NCBI GenBank assembly: GCA_003562365.1
Contig: PWVB01000476.1
Coordinates: forward strand, 1-32,931
Direction of reading: 5' to 3'
DNA from: Anaerolineae bacterium
Lineage (GTDB): Bacteria; Chloroflexota; Anaerolineae; B4-G1; SLSP01
Length of the DNA stretch: 32,931 bases
Below the pieces are notes generated by a model that saw only the letters and a list, made by a program, of their open reading frames with translations, had not been told where the DNA came from and searched no databases. The position numbers were made by a program, and so were the translations under genes. This document shows positions 23,060 to 30,692 of the stretch, piece by piece. The stretch's first letter is position 1. Each line of letters starts with the position of its first letter.

Positions 23060-25569
23060 CCTACTTCAACGCCAACTGGGCGGTGTTACAGCAGGCATCG
23101 CTTTTCAAGCCGGCGCCCAACCCAACCTTCCGCAATCCACAGTTTGCGTCGGCGTCGCTTCGAGTGCTGATCGTGCGGCTGTCTCCGTTTCGAGACGTCG
23201 AGCGATCGACGCCGCACCTGTTTCTCTACCAGGCCGTCCGGCGGGCGCTGGTGGATGCCTATATCGATATGGCGTTCTTCCCGCCGGCGCATGACCGTGC
23301 CCAGTGGCTGGATGCCGGGGTGCCGCTGTTGATTGGCACCCAATCGTTACGCGATGCACGTGACTTCGACGTCGTGCTGGTTTCCAACGCTTATACGCTG
23401 GAGCTGCTCAACCTGCCCTACCTGTTGCTGAACTCCGGTGTGCCGGTGTTGGCCAGCGAACGCGATGGTGAGTGGCCGCCATTGATCCTCGGTGGGTCGA
23501 ACGCGATGGCGGCGCAGGCGCTGTTGGGTCCAGAGGGCGATTGCATCGTCGATGCACTCTTCTTCGGGGAGGGGGAGCGGGAGGTCACGGCGCTCATCAC
23601 GCAGCTTCACCAGCACGCGCAGCTGGCGAAGCGCGAAAGGCTTTTGGCGACGGCGGCGGGAGTTACCGGCCTGTGGATCGCCAACGGCCCTTCGGACCAG
23701 GTGGTGAGTAAGGCGATCTGCCGTGATCCGCAGGGATCGGACCTGTTGGTCGACGCACCGGTGCTCAACGGTGAAACGGCGACCACTGGGCGGCTTCAGA
23801 TCAGCTTTGGCTGCCCGGCGTTCTGCACCTTCTGCTTCGAAGGCTACGATCGCAAGCCGTATCGGGAGCTTCCGGTGGCAGCGATTCTGAACGCCGCGGA
23901 TGAACTAAAACGGAATCTGGGAGCTGAGGCGCTGGATGTCTACAGCTTCAATTTCAATACTCATATGCAGATACTGACCTTGCTGTTGGCGCTGAACCAG
24001 CGGTTTGAGCGGGTCAACCTGAAGAGCCAGCGCGTGGATCTCCTGGCGACGGTGCCAAGCCTGCTGGAAGCTGAGATTATCGCCGACAAGCGCAGCTTCA
24101 CGCTGGGCATCGAGGGTATCAGCGCGCGGATGCGGGCGTTTCTGCATAAGAGCCTCGATGACACCGAGATCGAGACGGTGCTGGTGCGGCTGATGCAGGC
24201 GGCGATTCGCGAGATCAAGCTATTTTTCATTCTTACCGGCTACGAGACTGAGGTCGACCTGGCGGCCTTCCGCCGCTTCGTGCGACAACTCAAAGCCTGG
24301 CGGCGAACTCATCGCCGGGGATTGCGCGTTGTGTTCAGCTTCGGACTGCTGGTCCGGATGCCCTTTACGCCACTGAGTTACGATCGCCTTTTCCTGGATG
24401 AGGCCGCGTGGCGCCCCATCATTGGTGCGGCGAAATCGACGTGTGAGACCAACGGCTTCGAGTTCCGGCTGGCGACTGGCTGGGATGACTATGCTATGTC
24501 GCAGGTGCTGGCATTGGGGGGCACATGGCTTCAAGCGCCGTTGATCGAGCTGGCCCGGCTGGGGCATTGTTACGACCAAACGCTAAGTCCTGGCGCCTGG
24601 ACGGCGCTGCAGGAGTGGATGGCGCGGGAAGGCCACTGGTCGGCGGCTTTTCTGGAGGCCAAAGAACCCGATTGGCCGGCAGCGCTGGATTTCGTCCAGC
24701 TGGATATCCCGGTGGACTTTCTTTATAAGGAGTATCGTCGAGCGCTAGCCGGTGACGATCGCGGCTACTGCCTCGGTGAGATCGGCGTGCCGGTCGGGGT
24801 GGGCGAAACAGGTGTCTGTCTGGGGTGTGGCGCCTGCACGACAGTTGAGGAGCGGGTCGCCATCACCCAGCATACGATGCAGCATCCGGGGCTGGAATAC
24901 CTGGGCGACCTGGAAGCCACGATGCACCAGAAGTGGCGCCAGCAACCCAGCTATGCGTTGGTCTGGCTGCCGCCATCAGTAGCGGGGGCAGAACCGGCTT
25001 GGCTCAACGCGCTAGTTATGCGCTGCCTTCTGGCAGCGCATCCCGAACTCACGGAGAACCTCCTGTCGGTGCGCGAATCCCTGTTCACCACCAAGCTCCA
25101 CGCAGGCCGCTATGCCGGGCTCTATGGCCAGACGGTAGTGGGGATCAAGGCCTGGGACAGTCCTGAAGTCGAAGGTGCATTCGCGCCGGGCACTGAGCTG
25201 CCTGGCGGTGTGCGGTTCCTGAGGTTTTTGGATACCTTTGAGCCTGGGGCCTTCGAGCGGATGACGGTGCGGCTCAGGCTCCCGCTGGTTCATTTTCCGG
25301 ACGCCGGACGCCAACTGCGGCGGTATCTGCAAGCGCAGTATGTCCCGGTGAACTTGCGAGGTGTGGATGATGGTTATCGCTTTGACATCCCGGAGAAGGC
25401 TCTCAGGAAACGAGTGCTGCTGGCGGGCGGTTTTCAGGAGACTGATGGGTATCTAGACGCGGAGCTCGTGGTCAGCCCGAAGTTCGATCTGGTCGGCTAT
25501 CTGCGATCCTTTCCCGATCCGGCGCGCTACCGGGAGGCGCGAGCTGAGGTCTGTCATCTTGCATCTTGA
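23044..25569 (+). CDS. Radical SAM protein with B12-binding-like N-terminal domain
   Basis: 841 residues. Residues about 38-195 look like a cobalamin-binding-type Rossmann domain (LRVLIVRLSPFRD, then PLILGGSNAMA and LFFGEGEREV). The radical SAM domain follows with the cluster motif CPAFCTFC (Cys257, Cys261, Cys264), SFNFNTH and FTLGIEGISARMR. A second cysteine set, CLGCGAC (Cys592, 595, 598), sits after VDFLYKEYRRAL. That layout recalls the uncharacterised TIGR03960-type radical SAM proteins, which end in a similar CxxCGxC. Residues 640-841 form an extra region of unknown function. The substrate is not known. It is first in a run of four plus-strand genes (21, 13 and -11 base gaps) and appears leaderless, with a palindrome over its start. 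Confidence 0.85.
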   Translation: MPRHTTYFNANWAVLQQASLFKPAPNPTFRNPQFASASLRVLIVRLSPFRDVERSTPHLFLYQAVRRALVDAYIDMAFFPPAHDRAQWLDAGVPLLIGTQSLRDARDFDVVLVSNAYTLELLNLPYLLLNSGVPVLASERDGEWPPLILGGSNAMAAQALLGPEGDCIVDALFFGEGEREVTALITQLHQHAQLAKRERLLATAAGVTGLWIANGPSDQVVSKAICRDPQGSDLLVDAPVLNGETATTGRLQISFGCPAFCTFCFEGYDRKPYRELPVAAILNAADELKRNLGAEALDVYSFNFNTHMQILTLLLALNQRFERVNLKSQRVDLLATVPSLLEAEIIADKRSFTLGIEGISARMRAFLHKSLDDTEIETVLVRLMQAAIREIKLFFILTGYETEVDLAAFRRFVRQLKAWRRTHRRGLRVVFSFGLLVRMPFTPLSYDRLFLDEAAWRPIIGAAKSTCETNGFEFRLATGWDDYAMSQVLALGGTWLQAPLIELARLGHCYDQTLSPGAWTALQEWMAREGHWSAAFLEAKEPDWPAALDFVQLDIPVDFLYKEYRRALAGDDRGYCLGEIGVPVGVGETGVCLGCGACTTVEERVAITQHTMQHPGLEYLGDLEATMHQKWRQQPSYALVWLPPSVAGAEPAWLNALVMRCLLAAHPELTENLLSVRESLFTTKLHAGRYAGLYGQTVVGIKAWDSPEVEGAFAPGTELPGGVRFLRFLDTFEPGAFERMTVRLRLPLVHFPDAGRQLRRYLQAQYVPVNLRGVDDGYRFDIPEKALRKRVLLAGGFQETDGYLDAELVVSPKFDLVGYLRSFPDPARYREARAEVCHLAS

Positions 25570-25590
25570 ATTGTGTCGGAGGGGGGATCC

Positions 25591-26250
25591 ATGGCGCGAC
25601 GGTTGATTCCGGCTCGGGAGGCTCGGATCGAGCTCATGGTGGTGAACTCGCGGTTCGTGGCCACGGCAGCCCCGGCCTTCGGCGTGGCACAGGCGCGGTC
25701 GTTCATCGACCGCGTCGGGGCAGAATTCTTGGATGCCTCACACAACGTGCCGGCATTCGTCATCGGTCACGGCAGCAGTGTGACGGCCCACTGCAGTGAT
25801 GACGGTGAGCCGTCGGGGACTGCCGGTCGACCGGCGCTGGCCGTCCTACAGGGGAGTGGAGTTGGCGATGTGGTGGTGGTTGTGACTCGCTACTTCGGCG
25901 GTACCAAGCTCGGCACCGGCGGACTGGTGCGCGCCTACGGTGATGCCGTGCGGGAGGTGTTACGGGTACTGCCCTTGGCGGAGAAGGTGCCGACGGAGAC
26001 GCTGATGCTGGCGGTGCCGTACAGCCTCTACGAGCGGGTGCGGCTGCTGATCGAGGCGCGGCAAGGGGACCTCCTCGATGAGGCTTTCGCCGCGGACGTG
26101 ACGCTGGCGGTGCGGTTGGCCGCTACGGATAGCGCGGCCTTTCAGGCGGCGCTGACGGAGCTGTCGGCAGGGAGGCTCGAGGCGCTGGTCGTCGATACGG
26201 ACGCTGAGACGATGATGCCCCTGGGGTTGTGCGGAGGCGATCTGCTATGA
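25591..26250 (+). CDS. IMPACT/YigZ (UPF0029) family protein
   Basis: 219 residues. The ATG at 25591 was chosen because GGAGGGGGG ends four bases before it; an in-frame GTG at 25573 has no such site. Family motifs are clear: NSRFVATAAPAF, DGEPSGTAGRPAL, VVVVTRYFGGTKLGTGGLVRAYGDAV. Residues 1-130 are the IMPACT N-terminal domain; residues 140-210 (VPYSLYERVRLLIEARQG) are the ferredoxin-like UPF0029 C-terminal domain. Bacterial members are linked to ribosome/translation regulation by similarity to eukaryotic IMPACT, but their activity is not settled. Nothing about it looks altered. It lies 21 bases after the radical SAM gene. Confidence 0.93.
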   Translation: MARRLIPAREARIELMVVNSRFVATAAPAFGVAQARSFIDRVGAEFLDASHNVPAFVIGHGSSVTAHCSDDGEPSGTAGRPALAVLQGSGVGDVVVVVTRYFGGTKLGTGGLVRAYGDAVREVLRVLPLAEKVPTETLMLAVPYSLYERVRLLIEARQGDLLDEAFAADVTLAVRLAATDSAAFQAALTELSAGRLEALVVDTDAETMMPLGLCGGDLL

Positions 26251-26263
26251 TCGTGGATGCTCA

Positions 26264-27559
26264 GTGGCAGGTGAGCAGGCCATGCTAGATCTGCCGCCGG
26301 CACAGGCGAGGCGTGGATCTGAGCCCTCTGCCGGACAGCGGCAGGTCGCCGAGGGCCTGAGCGATATCCTGACGGTGCTTAACTCAGATCGGACGCTGCA
26401 GAGCATCCTGGACTATCTAGTCAGCCAAGCCCAGGCGCTTACGGCGTCGGATGCTTGTGTGCTCTACAGACTGGATCGGGAGGCTGGGATGGTGCTGATC
26501 GAGGCGCAGGCGGGACTTGTAGCGGCGTTTGCGCCGGTGGCCGGACTACCCCTGGCAGCGGACGGCGGTCTGCAGGCCGGGATGTTCGATGGGTGGGTGC
26601 TCAACGAAAGACCGGTCGTATGCCTCGACACGGCCGCCGTTGGGGCGTTGCAGGCGCTTTCCGATCCGCAGCTGACTCCGGCGACGCGTGCCTGGTTCGC
26701 GGGGCTGGTGGCCCACTACCGGACGCTTCTGAGCGTGCCGCTGATCGTGAAGCAGACGCACTACGGAAGCCTGGGCCTCTACTATATGGCGCCTCGGGAT
26801 CTCTCAGAAGGTGAGGTGGCGCTGGCGATGACCTTCGGATCTCAGTTGGCACTGGCGATCGAAAACGCTCGGCTGCGCCTGGCGGCGGAGCGGGCGGCGA
26901 TCCTGCAGGAGCGCAGCCGTGTGGCGCGGGACTTGCATGACTCCGTGACGCAGTCGTTGTATAGCTTGACCCTGCTAGCGGAGGCGGCACGCCGTCTGGC
27001 TGTCGCGGGCGACCTGCCGCAGGTGCAGGATGCAATCACGCGGCTGGGCGAGATCGGGCATCAGGCGCTCAAGGAGATGCGCCTGATGGTGTACGAACTG
27101 CGACCGTTGATCTTGAGGCGTGAAGGGCTGGTACGAGCGCTGAACCAGCGTTTGGAGACGGTGGAGCGCCGGGCGGGAATTGAGGCGCATCTCGTGACGA
27201 AGGGGCTGGTGAGCTTACCCCCAGGCCTGGAGGACCAGCTCTACCATCTGATTCAGGAGGCGCTGAACAATGCGCTAAAACACGCTGCGGCGACGGCAGT
27301 GCAGGTGCGGATCGAGCTAACGGATCGGGACCTGCAGGTGGAGGTGGCCGACAACGGTAAGGGGTTCGTGCCGCGCATGGTGACCGATGGCGGTGGGCTC
27401 GGCTTGATCAGTATGCGTGAGCGTGTAGAGGAACTGGGGGGTGAGCTGGTGATCGCGTCGAGCCCCGGGGAGGGCACGCGGATCCTGGTGGCGCTCGATG
27501 CTCCCTCTACGCTAGATGCCGCGGGCGCCGCGCCAAAGGAGATCAAGGATGACGGCTGA
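26264..27559 (+). CDS. Soluble GAF-domain sensor histidine kinase (HisKA_3 type)
   Basis: 431 residues from GTG 26264; ATG 26282 (residue 7) is an equally possible start. Residues about 30-200 form a GAF domain (ILTVLNSDRTLQSILDYLV; ACVLYRLDREAG; SVPLIVKQTHYGSLGLYY). Residues 210-280 are the HisKA_3 dimerisation helices with the phosphoacceptor His225 in RVARDLHDSVTQ. Residues 325-420 are the HATPase (EALNNALKHA, VADNGKGF, GGGLGLISMRERVEELGG). No membrane segment or signal peptide, so it senses a cytoplasmic ligand or redox state through GAF. It overlaps by 11 bases the response-regulator gene, its obvious partner. Confidence 0.95.
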   Translation: MAGEQAMLDLPPAQARRGSEPSAGQRQVAEGLSDILTVLNSDRTLQSILDYLVSQAQALTASDACVLYRLDREAGMVLIEAQAGLVAAFAPVAGLPLAADGGLQAGMFDGWVLNERPVVCLDTAAVGALQALSDPQLTPATRAWFAGLVAHYRTLLSVPLIVKQTHYGSLGLYYMAPRDLSEGEVALAMTFGSQLALAIENARLRLAAERAAILQERSRVARDLHDSVTQSLYSLTLLAEAARRLAVAGDLPQVQDAITRLGEIGHQALKEMRLMVYELRPLILRREGLVRALNQRLETVERRAGIEAHLVTKGLVSLPPGLEDQLYHLIQEALNNALKHAAATAVQVRIELTDRDLQVEVADNGKGFVPRMVTDGGGLGLISMRERVEELGGELVIASSPGEGTRILVALDAPSTLDAAGAAPKEIKDDG

Positions 27560-28208
27560 GGGGATTCGGGTCCTCGTGGTGGACGATCACGCGATCGTCC
27601 GCGAAGGTCTGCGCTGGCTGCTGGCTACCGAACCCGGCATCGACTTGGTTGGCGAAGCTGTCGATGGCATCGAGGCGGTTGCTAAGGCTCGGGATCTGCA
27701 TCCCGATGTCATCCTGATGGACCTAGTGATGCCGCGCAAGGATGGGATCGCGGCGATCACCGAGATCAAGGCAGAGGCACCAGAGGCGCGCATCCTTGTA
27801 CTGACCAGCTATGCGGAAGACGAAAAAGTCTTTCCAGCGATCAAGGCTGGGGCGCTCGGCTACCTGCTCAAGGACACTACGCCGCGCGCCCTGCTGAAGG
27901 CAATTCGGCAGATCCACGCTGGCTTTCCTTCTATGCATCCCCTCATCGCGCGCAAGCTCCTTCAGGAGCTGCAACGCCCGCCGGATCTGCCCCCGACCGG
28001 CGCGCCGCTGACTGAGCGGGAGGTGGCAGTATTGCGGTTGCTGGCGCGGGGATTAAGCAACGAGGAGATCGCTGCTCAACTGGTCATCAGCGAGCGAACG
28101 GCCCGCACGCATGTGAGTAATATCCTCGGAAAACTGCATCTGGCGAACCGCACCCAGGCGGCTTTGTATGCGCTCCGGGAGGGATTGGCGCGGCTGGACG
28201 AGATCTAG
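27549..28208 (+). CDS. NarL/FixJ-type response regulator
   Basis: 219 residues from ATG 27549, which has AAAGGAG about nine bases upstream and overlaps the kinase gene end. Receiver domain: VLVVDDHAIVREGL (Asp12, Asp13), phosphoacceptor Asp58 in ILMDLVMPRKDG, VLTSYAEDE, and Lys in YLLKDTTPR. C-terminal LuxR-type helix-turn-helix: LTEREVAVLRLLARGLSNEEIAAQ, then ERTARTHVSNILGKL. The pair with the GAF kinase forms a complete two-component system. Targets are unknown; the palindrome at 23040-23059 and the repeats at 22776-22860 in the shared control region are natural places to look. Confidence 0.96.
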   Translation: MTAEGIRVLVVDDHAIVREGLRWLLATEPGIDLVGEAVDGIEAVAKARDLHPDVILMDLVMPRKDGIAAITEIKAEAPEARILVLTSYAEDEKVFPAIKAGALGYLLKDTTPRALLKAIRQIHAGFPSMHPLIARKLLQELQRPPDLPPTGAPLTEREVAVLRLLARGLSNEEIAAQLVISERTARTHVSNILGKLHLANRTQAALYALREGLARLDEI

Positions 28209-28241
28209 GTACGCTGCCGCGGGGCGCATCACCAGCTCAAA

Positions 28242-28275
28242 GCAGAACCGGCTTGCTGAGGCAAGCCGATTCTGC
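28242..28275. terminator. Bidirectional hairpin between convergent genes
   Basis: GCAGAACCGGCTTGC (28242-28256), loop TGAG, and GCAAGCCGATTCTGC (28261-28275) form a 15-bp stem with one mismatch. It lies between the response-regulator stop (28208) and the end of the convergent LysW-like gene (28298). On the minus strand the stem is followed by TTTGAG, a short T-run; on the plus strand there is no T-run. Its location fits a shared transcription end. Confidence 0.65.
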
Positions 28276-28297
28276 GCTGCTGTATGCTCCCGACAGC

Positions 28298-28510
28298 TTA
28301 CCACTCCTCGTCGTCATCCTCCTCGTCGTCCCAGTCGTCGTCATCATCCCAGTCGTCTTCAAAATCGTCCCAGTCCAACTCCACGGGATCGAGGTCGACG
28401 ACGATGAGGTCCGTACGACAGTGGGTGCAGCGAATCTTCTGATCGAGCTTCGGTGCAGCGTTGAGAATTATAGTTTCATCACAGGCTGGACAGATCGCCG
28501 TGATTGCCAT
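28298..28510 (-). CDS. LysW-like zinc ribbon with Asp/Trp-rich acidic tail
   Basis: 70 residues; ATG at 28510 with a full AAGGAGG site. The first 40 residues hold two CxxC knuckles (ICPACDE and RCTHCRT) and continue into LIVVDLDPVELDW. This follows the pattern of LysW, the small amino-group carrier protein of lysine/arginine synthesis in Thermus and archaea. True LysW ends in EDWGE, whose last Glu carries the substrate. Here the tail is expanded to about 27 residues of Asp, Glu and Trp (DDWDDDDDWDDEEDDDEEW) and ends in Trp, so classical attachment is not available. It may be a paralogue with a different role, such as a metal or protein-binding acidic tag. It is divergent to an operon with an ATP-grasp enzyme. 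Confidence 0.8.
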   Translation of the reverse strand: MAITAICPACDETIILNAAPKLDQKIRCTHCRTDLIVVDLDPVELDWDDFEDDWDDDDDWDDEEDDDEEW

Positions 28511-28893
28511 CGCAATGTGCCTCCTTAGGGATCTAGGTACCTTTTGCCCTCGGCCCAGGCATCAACCTGTGCCCCAGTACACCTTTGGAGTATACGGACG
28601 CGGCGTGCAAATCCTGTGTTAGCGATATACAAAGCGGATGGCAGATGCGTCAATGCCGTGTCAAAGTTGCTACTGGCGGCGGATCCCCGGTGGCGACGCT
28701 CCTACGGCAGATGACGTAGCGCCGCGTCCGGTAGGACGCGGCATTTGTCGCGTCCTCATCAGGACTTCCCTCCGATCTATCGGAAAGCGCTTGAGGGTAA
28801 CATGAACCTCGTTTTTCCGACAAGGTTACGTCGCGCAGCAGGATCTTGTCATAGGGCGGTGCCGTTGGCTGCTAGGCGGCATGGGCAGCATAG
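28511..28893. other. Divergent intergenic region with stacked hairpins
   Basis: No credible gene is seen in these 383 bases. From 28721 on there are overlapping pairings: stem A GCCGCGTCC/GGACGCGGC (28721-28729 with 28734-28742, loop GGTA); stem B GGACGCG/CGCGTCC (28734-28740 with 28749-28755), which excludes stem A; and stem C GTCCT/AGGAC (28752-28756 with 28761-28765), which competes with stem B. Downstream, TCGGAAA/TTTCCGA (28780-28786 with 28814-28820) encloses GAGG/CCTC. If transcribed on the plus strand this would be the leader of the operon beginning at 28894. Such competing stems are what attenuators and riboswitches use. No known riboswitch class was recognised. Confidence 0.45.
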
Positions 28894-29331
28894 ATGGAGC
28901 GCCAGATCGTGTTGGTGGTGACGACAGAAGTTGAGGCAGCTCGGATGGTTGATCAAGTGTCGGTGGTAGTCGTGGCGCGTGCCAGCCCGCTGCGTGCCAG
29001 TCTGACGTCGTTGCTGTACAGTATCTCGGGCATTGCCGTAGTCTACGAGGTCGACGAAGGTACGGCGTGTCTGCGCCTGATGGCTGCGCAGCGGCCCGCG
29101 CTGCTACTGTTGGATGCCAGCCTGCCGGACGACCGGGCTTGGTTGCTCCTGCGACAGATCAAAACGGCGTGGCCGGCTACGAAGTGCGTGGTCCTGGCCG
29201 ACACGGCGAAACTGCGACGACACGCCGAGGAGGCCGGGGCCCATTGGGCGTTGCTCAAGGGATTTCCGGCCGCGAAGCTCTCTACACTGCTGGAACAGCT
29301 CCTGCAAGGGGAGGATATACTTCAGCTATGA
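28894..29331 (+). CDS. Stand-alone degenerate receiver-domain protein
   Basis: 145 residues from ATG 28894; ATG 28945 (residue 18) directly before the first strand is an alternative. Fold of a CheY-like receiver: VSVVVVARASPLRASLTSLL, phosphoacceptor-like Asp74 in LLLLDASLPDD, CVVLADTAKLRRHAEEAGA and Lys122 in ALLKGFP. The acidic pair that normally binds Mg near the first strand is replaced by Ala/Arg (VVARAS), so ordinary phosphorylation is doubtful. No output domain follows. Its TGA stop overlaps the ATG of the aminomutase gene (ATGA), so it is translationally coupled to a metabolic operon. It may act as a protein-protein switch. Confidence 0.8.
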   Translation: MERQIVLVVTTEVEAARMVDQVSVVVVARASPLRASLTSLLYSISGIAVVYEVDEGTACLRLMAAQRPALLLLDASLPDDRAWLLLRQIKTAWPATKCVVLADTAKLRRHAEEAGAHWALLKGFPAAKLSTLLEQLLQGEDILQL

Positions 29332-30692
29332 TATCGAATACGGTAGCAGCTAATAGGACGGCGGCGCCTCCAGGGATCGACCATAGTCCACCGCATCCCT
29401 GGGAGGCAGTATCGCCCGAGAAATGGGCGGATTGGCGTTGGCAGTTGTCTCACAGCCTGACCTCGGTCGAGGATTTTGCACACTTGATCAGTCTCACTTC
29501 TGACGAGGCCGAGGGCCTTGCAGCACCTAGTCACTTCCGAGTTGCGGTCACGCCTTACTTTGCTAGCCTGATGGATCCGGCGGACCCCACCTGTCCCATC
29601 CGGCGCCAGATTGTCCCTACCCGCCAGGAAGGCGTGCCCTTCGAGGCGGAGATGGCCGACTCATTGGGCGAGGATGCGCACTCCCCGGTGCCGGGTCTGA
29701 TCCATCGATATCCGGACCGGGTGCTGATGCTGGTCACGACGCAGTGTGCGAGCTACTGCCGGTTCTGCACGAGGAGTCGGATTGTGGGGGACGCGCGGAG
29801 GGCGTTTGACACCGCTGACTTAGAGCGCCAGCTGGTCTATATTGCAGCAATGCCGAAGGTCCGCGATGTCCTGTTGTCCGGGGGCGATCCACTGATGTTG
29901 CCACAGCTGATCTTAGAGCGGTTGCTCTCCCGGCTGCGTGACATCCCGCACGTTGAGGTCATCCGGATCGGTACGCGTGTGCCGGTCTTCCTGCCGCAAA
30001 GGATCACCGCAGGGCTGATCGAGATGCTGAGCCGGTACCATCCCCTCTGGATGAATCTGCATATCAACCACCCCAAGGAGTTTACCAGGGACCTGGTCAC
30101 CGCGCTGGCTCGCTTGGCAAATGCTGGAATCCCGCTAGGCAGCCAGACGGTGCTTATGGCGGGGGTCAACGACTGCCCAAATATCATGTTGGACCTGTTC
30201 CACACCCTAGTCAGGCACCGGGTGCGCCCCTACTATCTCTATCAATGCGACCTGGTCCACGGGGCCGGTCACTTCCGCACCTCGGTGGCGAAGGGTCTGG
30301 AGATTATGGAGTCCTTGCGCGGGCACACGTCGGGGTTTGCCATCCCTACTTATGTGATCGACGCTCTGGCAGGCGGGGGCAAGGTGCCAATCCTGCCTAA
30401 CTACCTCCTAAGCATGGCGGACCAGAGGGTGGTCGTGCGCAACTACGAGGGGTTTATCACAGCCTATACTCAGCCCGGCGACTATCGTGGCCACGATCCG
30501 TCTGCCTGTACTTACTGCCAGGCGCGACGGACCAAGCCAGACGAGTGCGGGGTTGCTGGGCTGCTCTCGGGCGCTGCGCATAAGATTGTGCCGGAGGGCT
30601 GGGATGCCGGACACCGACATCCAGCATACGGAGCGCATAGCACCGATCCCCAGGCAGTCACGTCGCTGCTGACGGAGCGGATCCGTGTCTGA
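29328..30692 (+). CDS. kamA: Lysine 2,3-aminomutase-like radical SAM enzyme
   Basis: 454 residues from ATG 29328, overlapping the receiver gene by four bases; an open frame upstream to 29067 is only a shadow of that gene. The cluster motif is CASYCRFC (Cys140, Cys144, Cys147). KamA family landmarks follow: LLSGGDPLML, RIGTRVPV, YYLYQCDLVHGAGHFRT, RGHTSGFAIPTYVIDALAGG then GKVPILPN. The PLP-binding lysine is Lys352. Asp308 and Asp345 align by motif with the two aspartates that hold the side-chain amine of lysine in clostridial lysine 2,3-aminomutase; glutamate 2,3-aminomutases lack them. This points to conversion of L-lysine to beta-lysine. A C-terminal CTYC set matches the zinc site of the family. 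It overlaps the ATP-grasp gene by eight bases. Confidence 0.92.
   Translation: MISNTVAANRTAAPPGIDHSPPHPWEAVSPEKWADWRWQLSHSLTSVEDFAHLISLTSDEAEGLAAPSHFRVAVTPYFASLMDPADPTCPIRRQIVPTRQEGVPFEAEMADSLGEDAHSPVPGLIHRYPDRVLMLVTTQCASYCRFCTRSRIVGDARRAFDTADLERQLVYIAAMPKVRDVLLSGGDPLMLPQLILERLLSRLRDIPHVEVIRIGTRVPVFLPQRITAGLIEMLSRYHPLWMNLHINHPKEFTRDLVTALARLANAGIPLGSQTVLMAGVNDCPNIMLDLFHTLVRHRVRPYYLYQCDLVHGAGHFRTSVAKGLEIMESLRGHTSGFAIPTYVIDALAGGGKVPILPNYLLSMADQRVVVRNYEGFITAYTQPGDYRGHDPSACTYCQARRTKPDECGVAGLLSGAAHKIVPEGWDAGHRHPAYGAHSTDPQAVTSLLTERIRV

Noticed and set aside
28310-28375. Tandem TCGTC-like repeat, at first sight a DNA repeat or CRISPR-like array
   Set aside because: It is simply the Asp codons of the acidic tail of the LysW-like gene; no spacers or regular unit.
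29067-29327. N-terminal extension of the aminomutase
   Set aside because: It runs out of frame through the receiver gene and lacks aminomutase features; the ATG at 29328 gives the normal length and an ATGA overlap.
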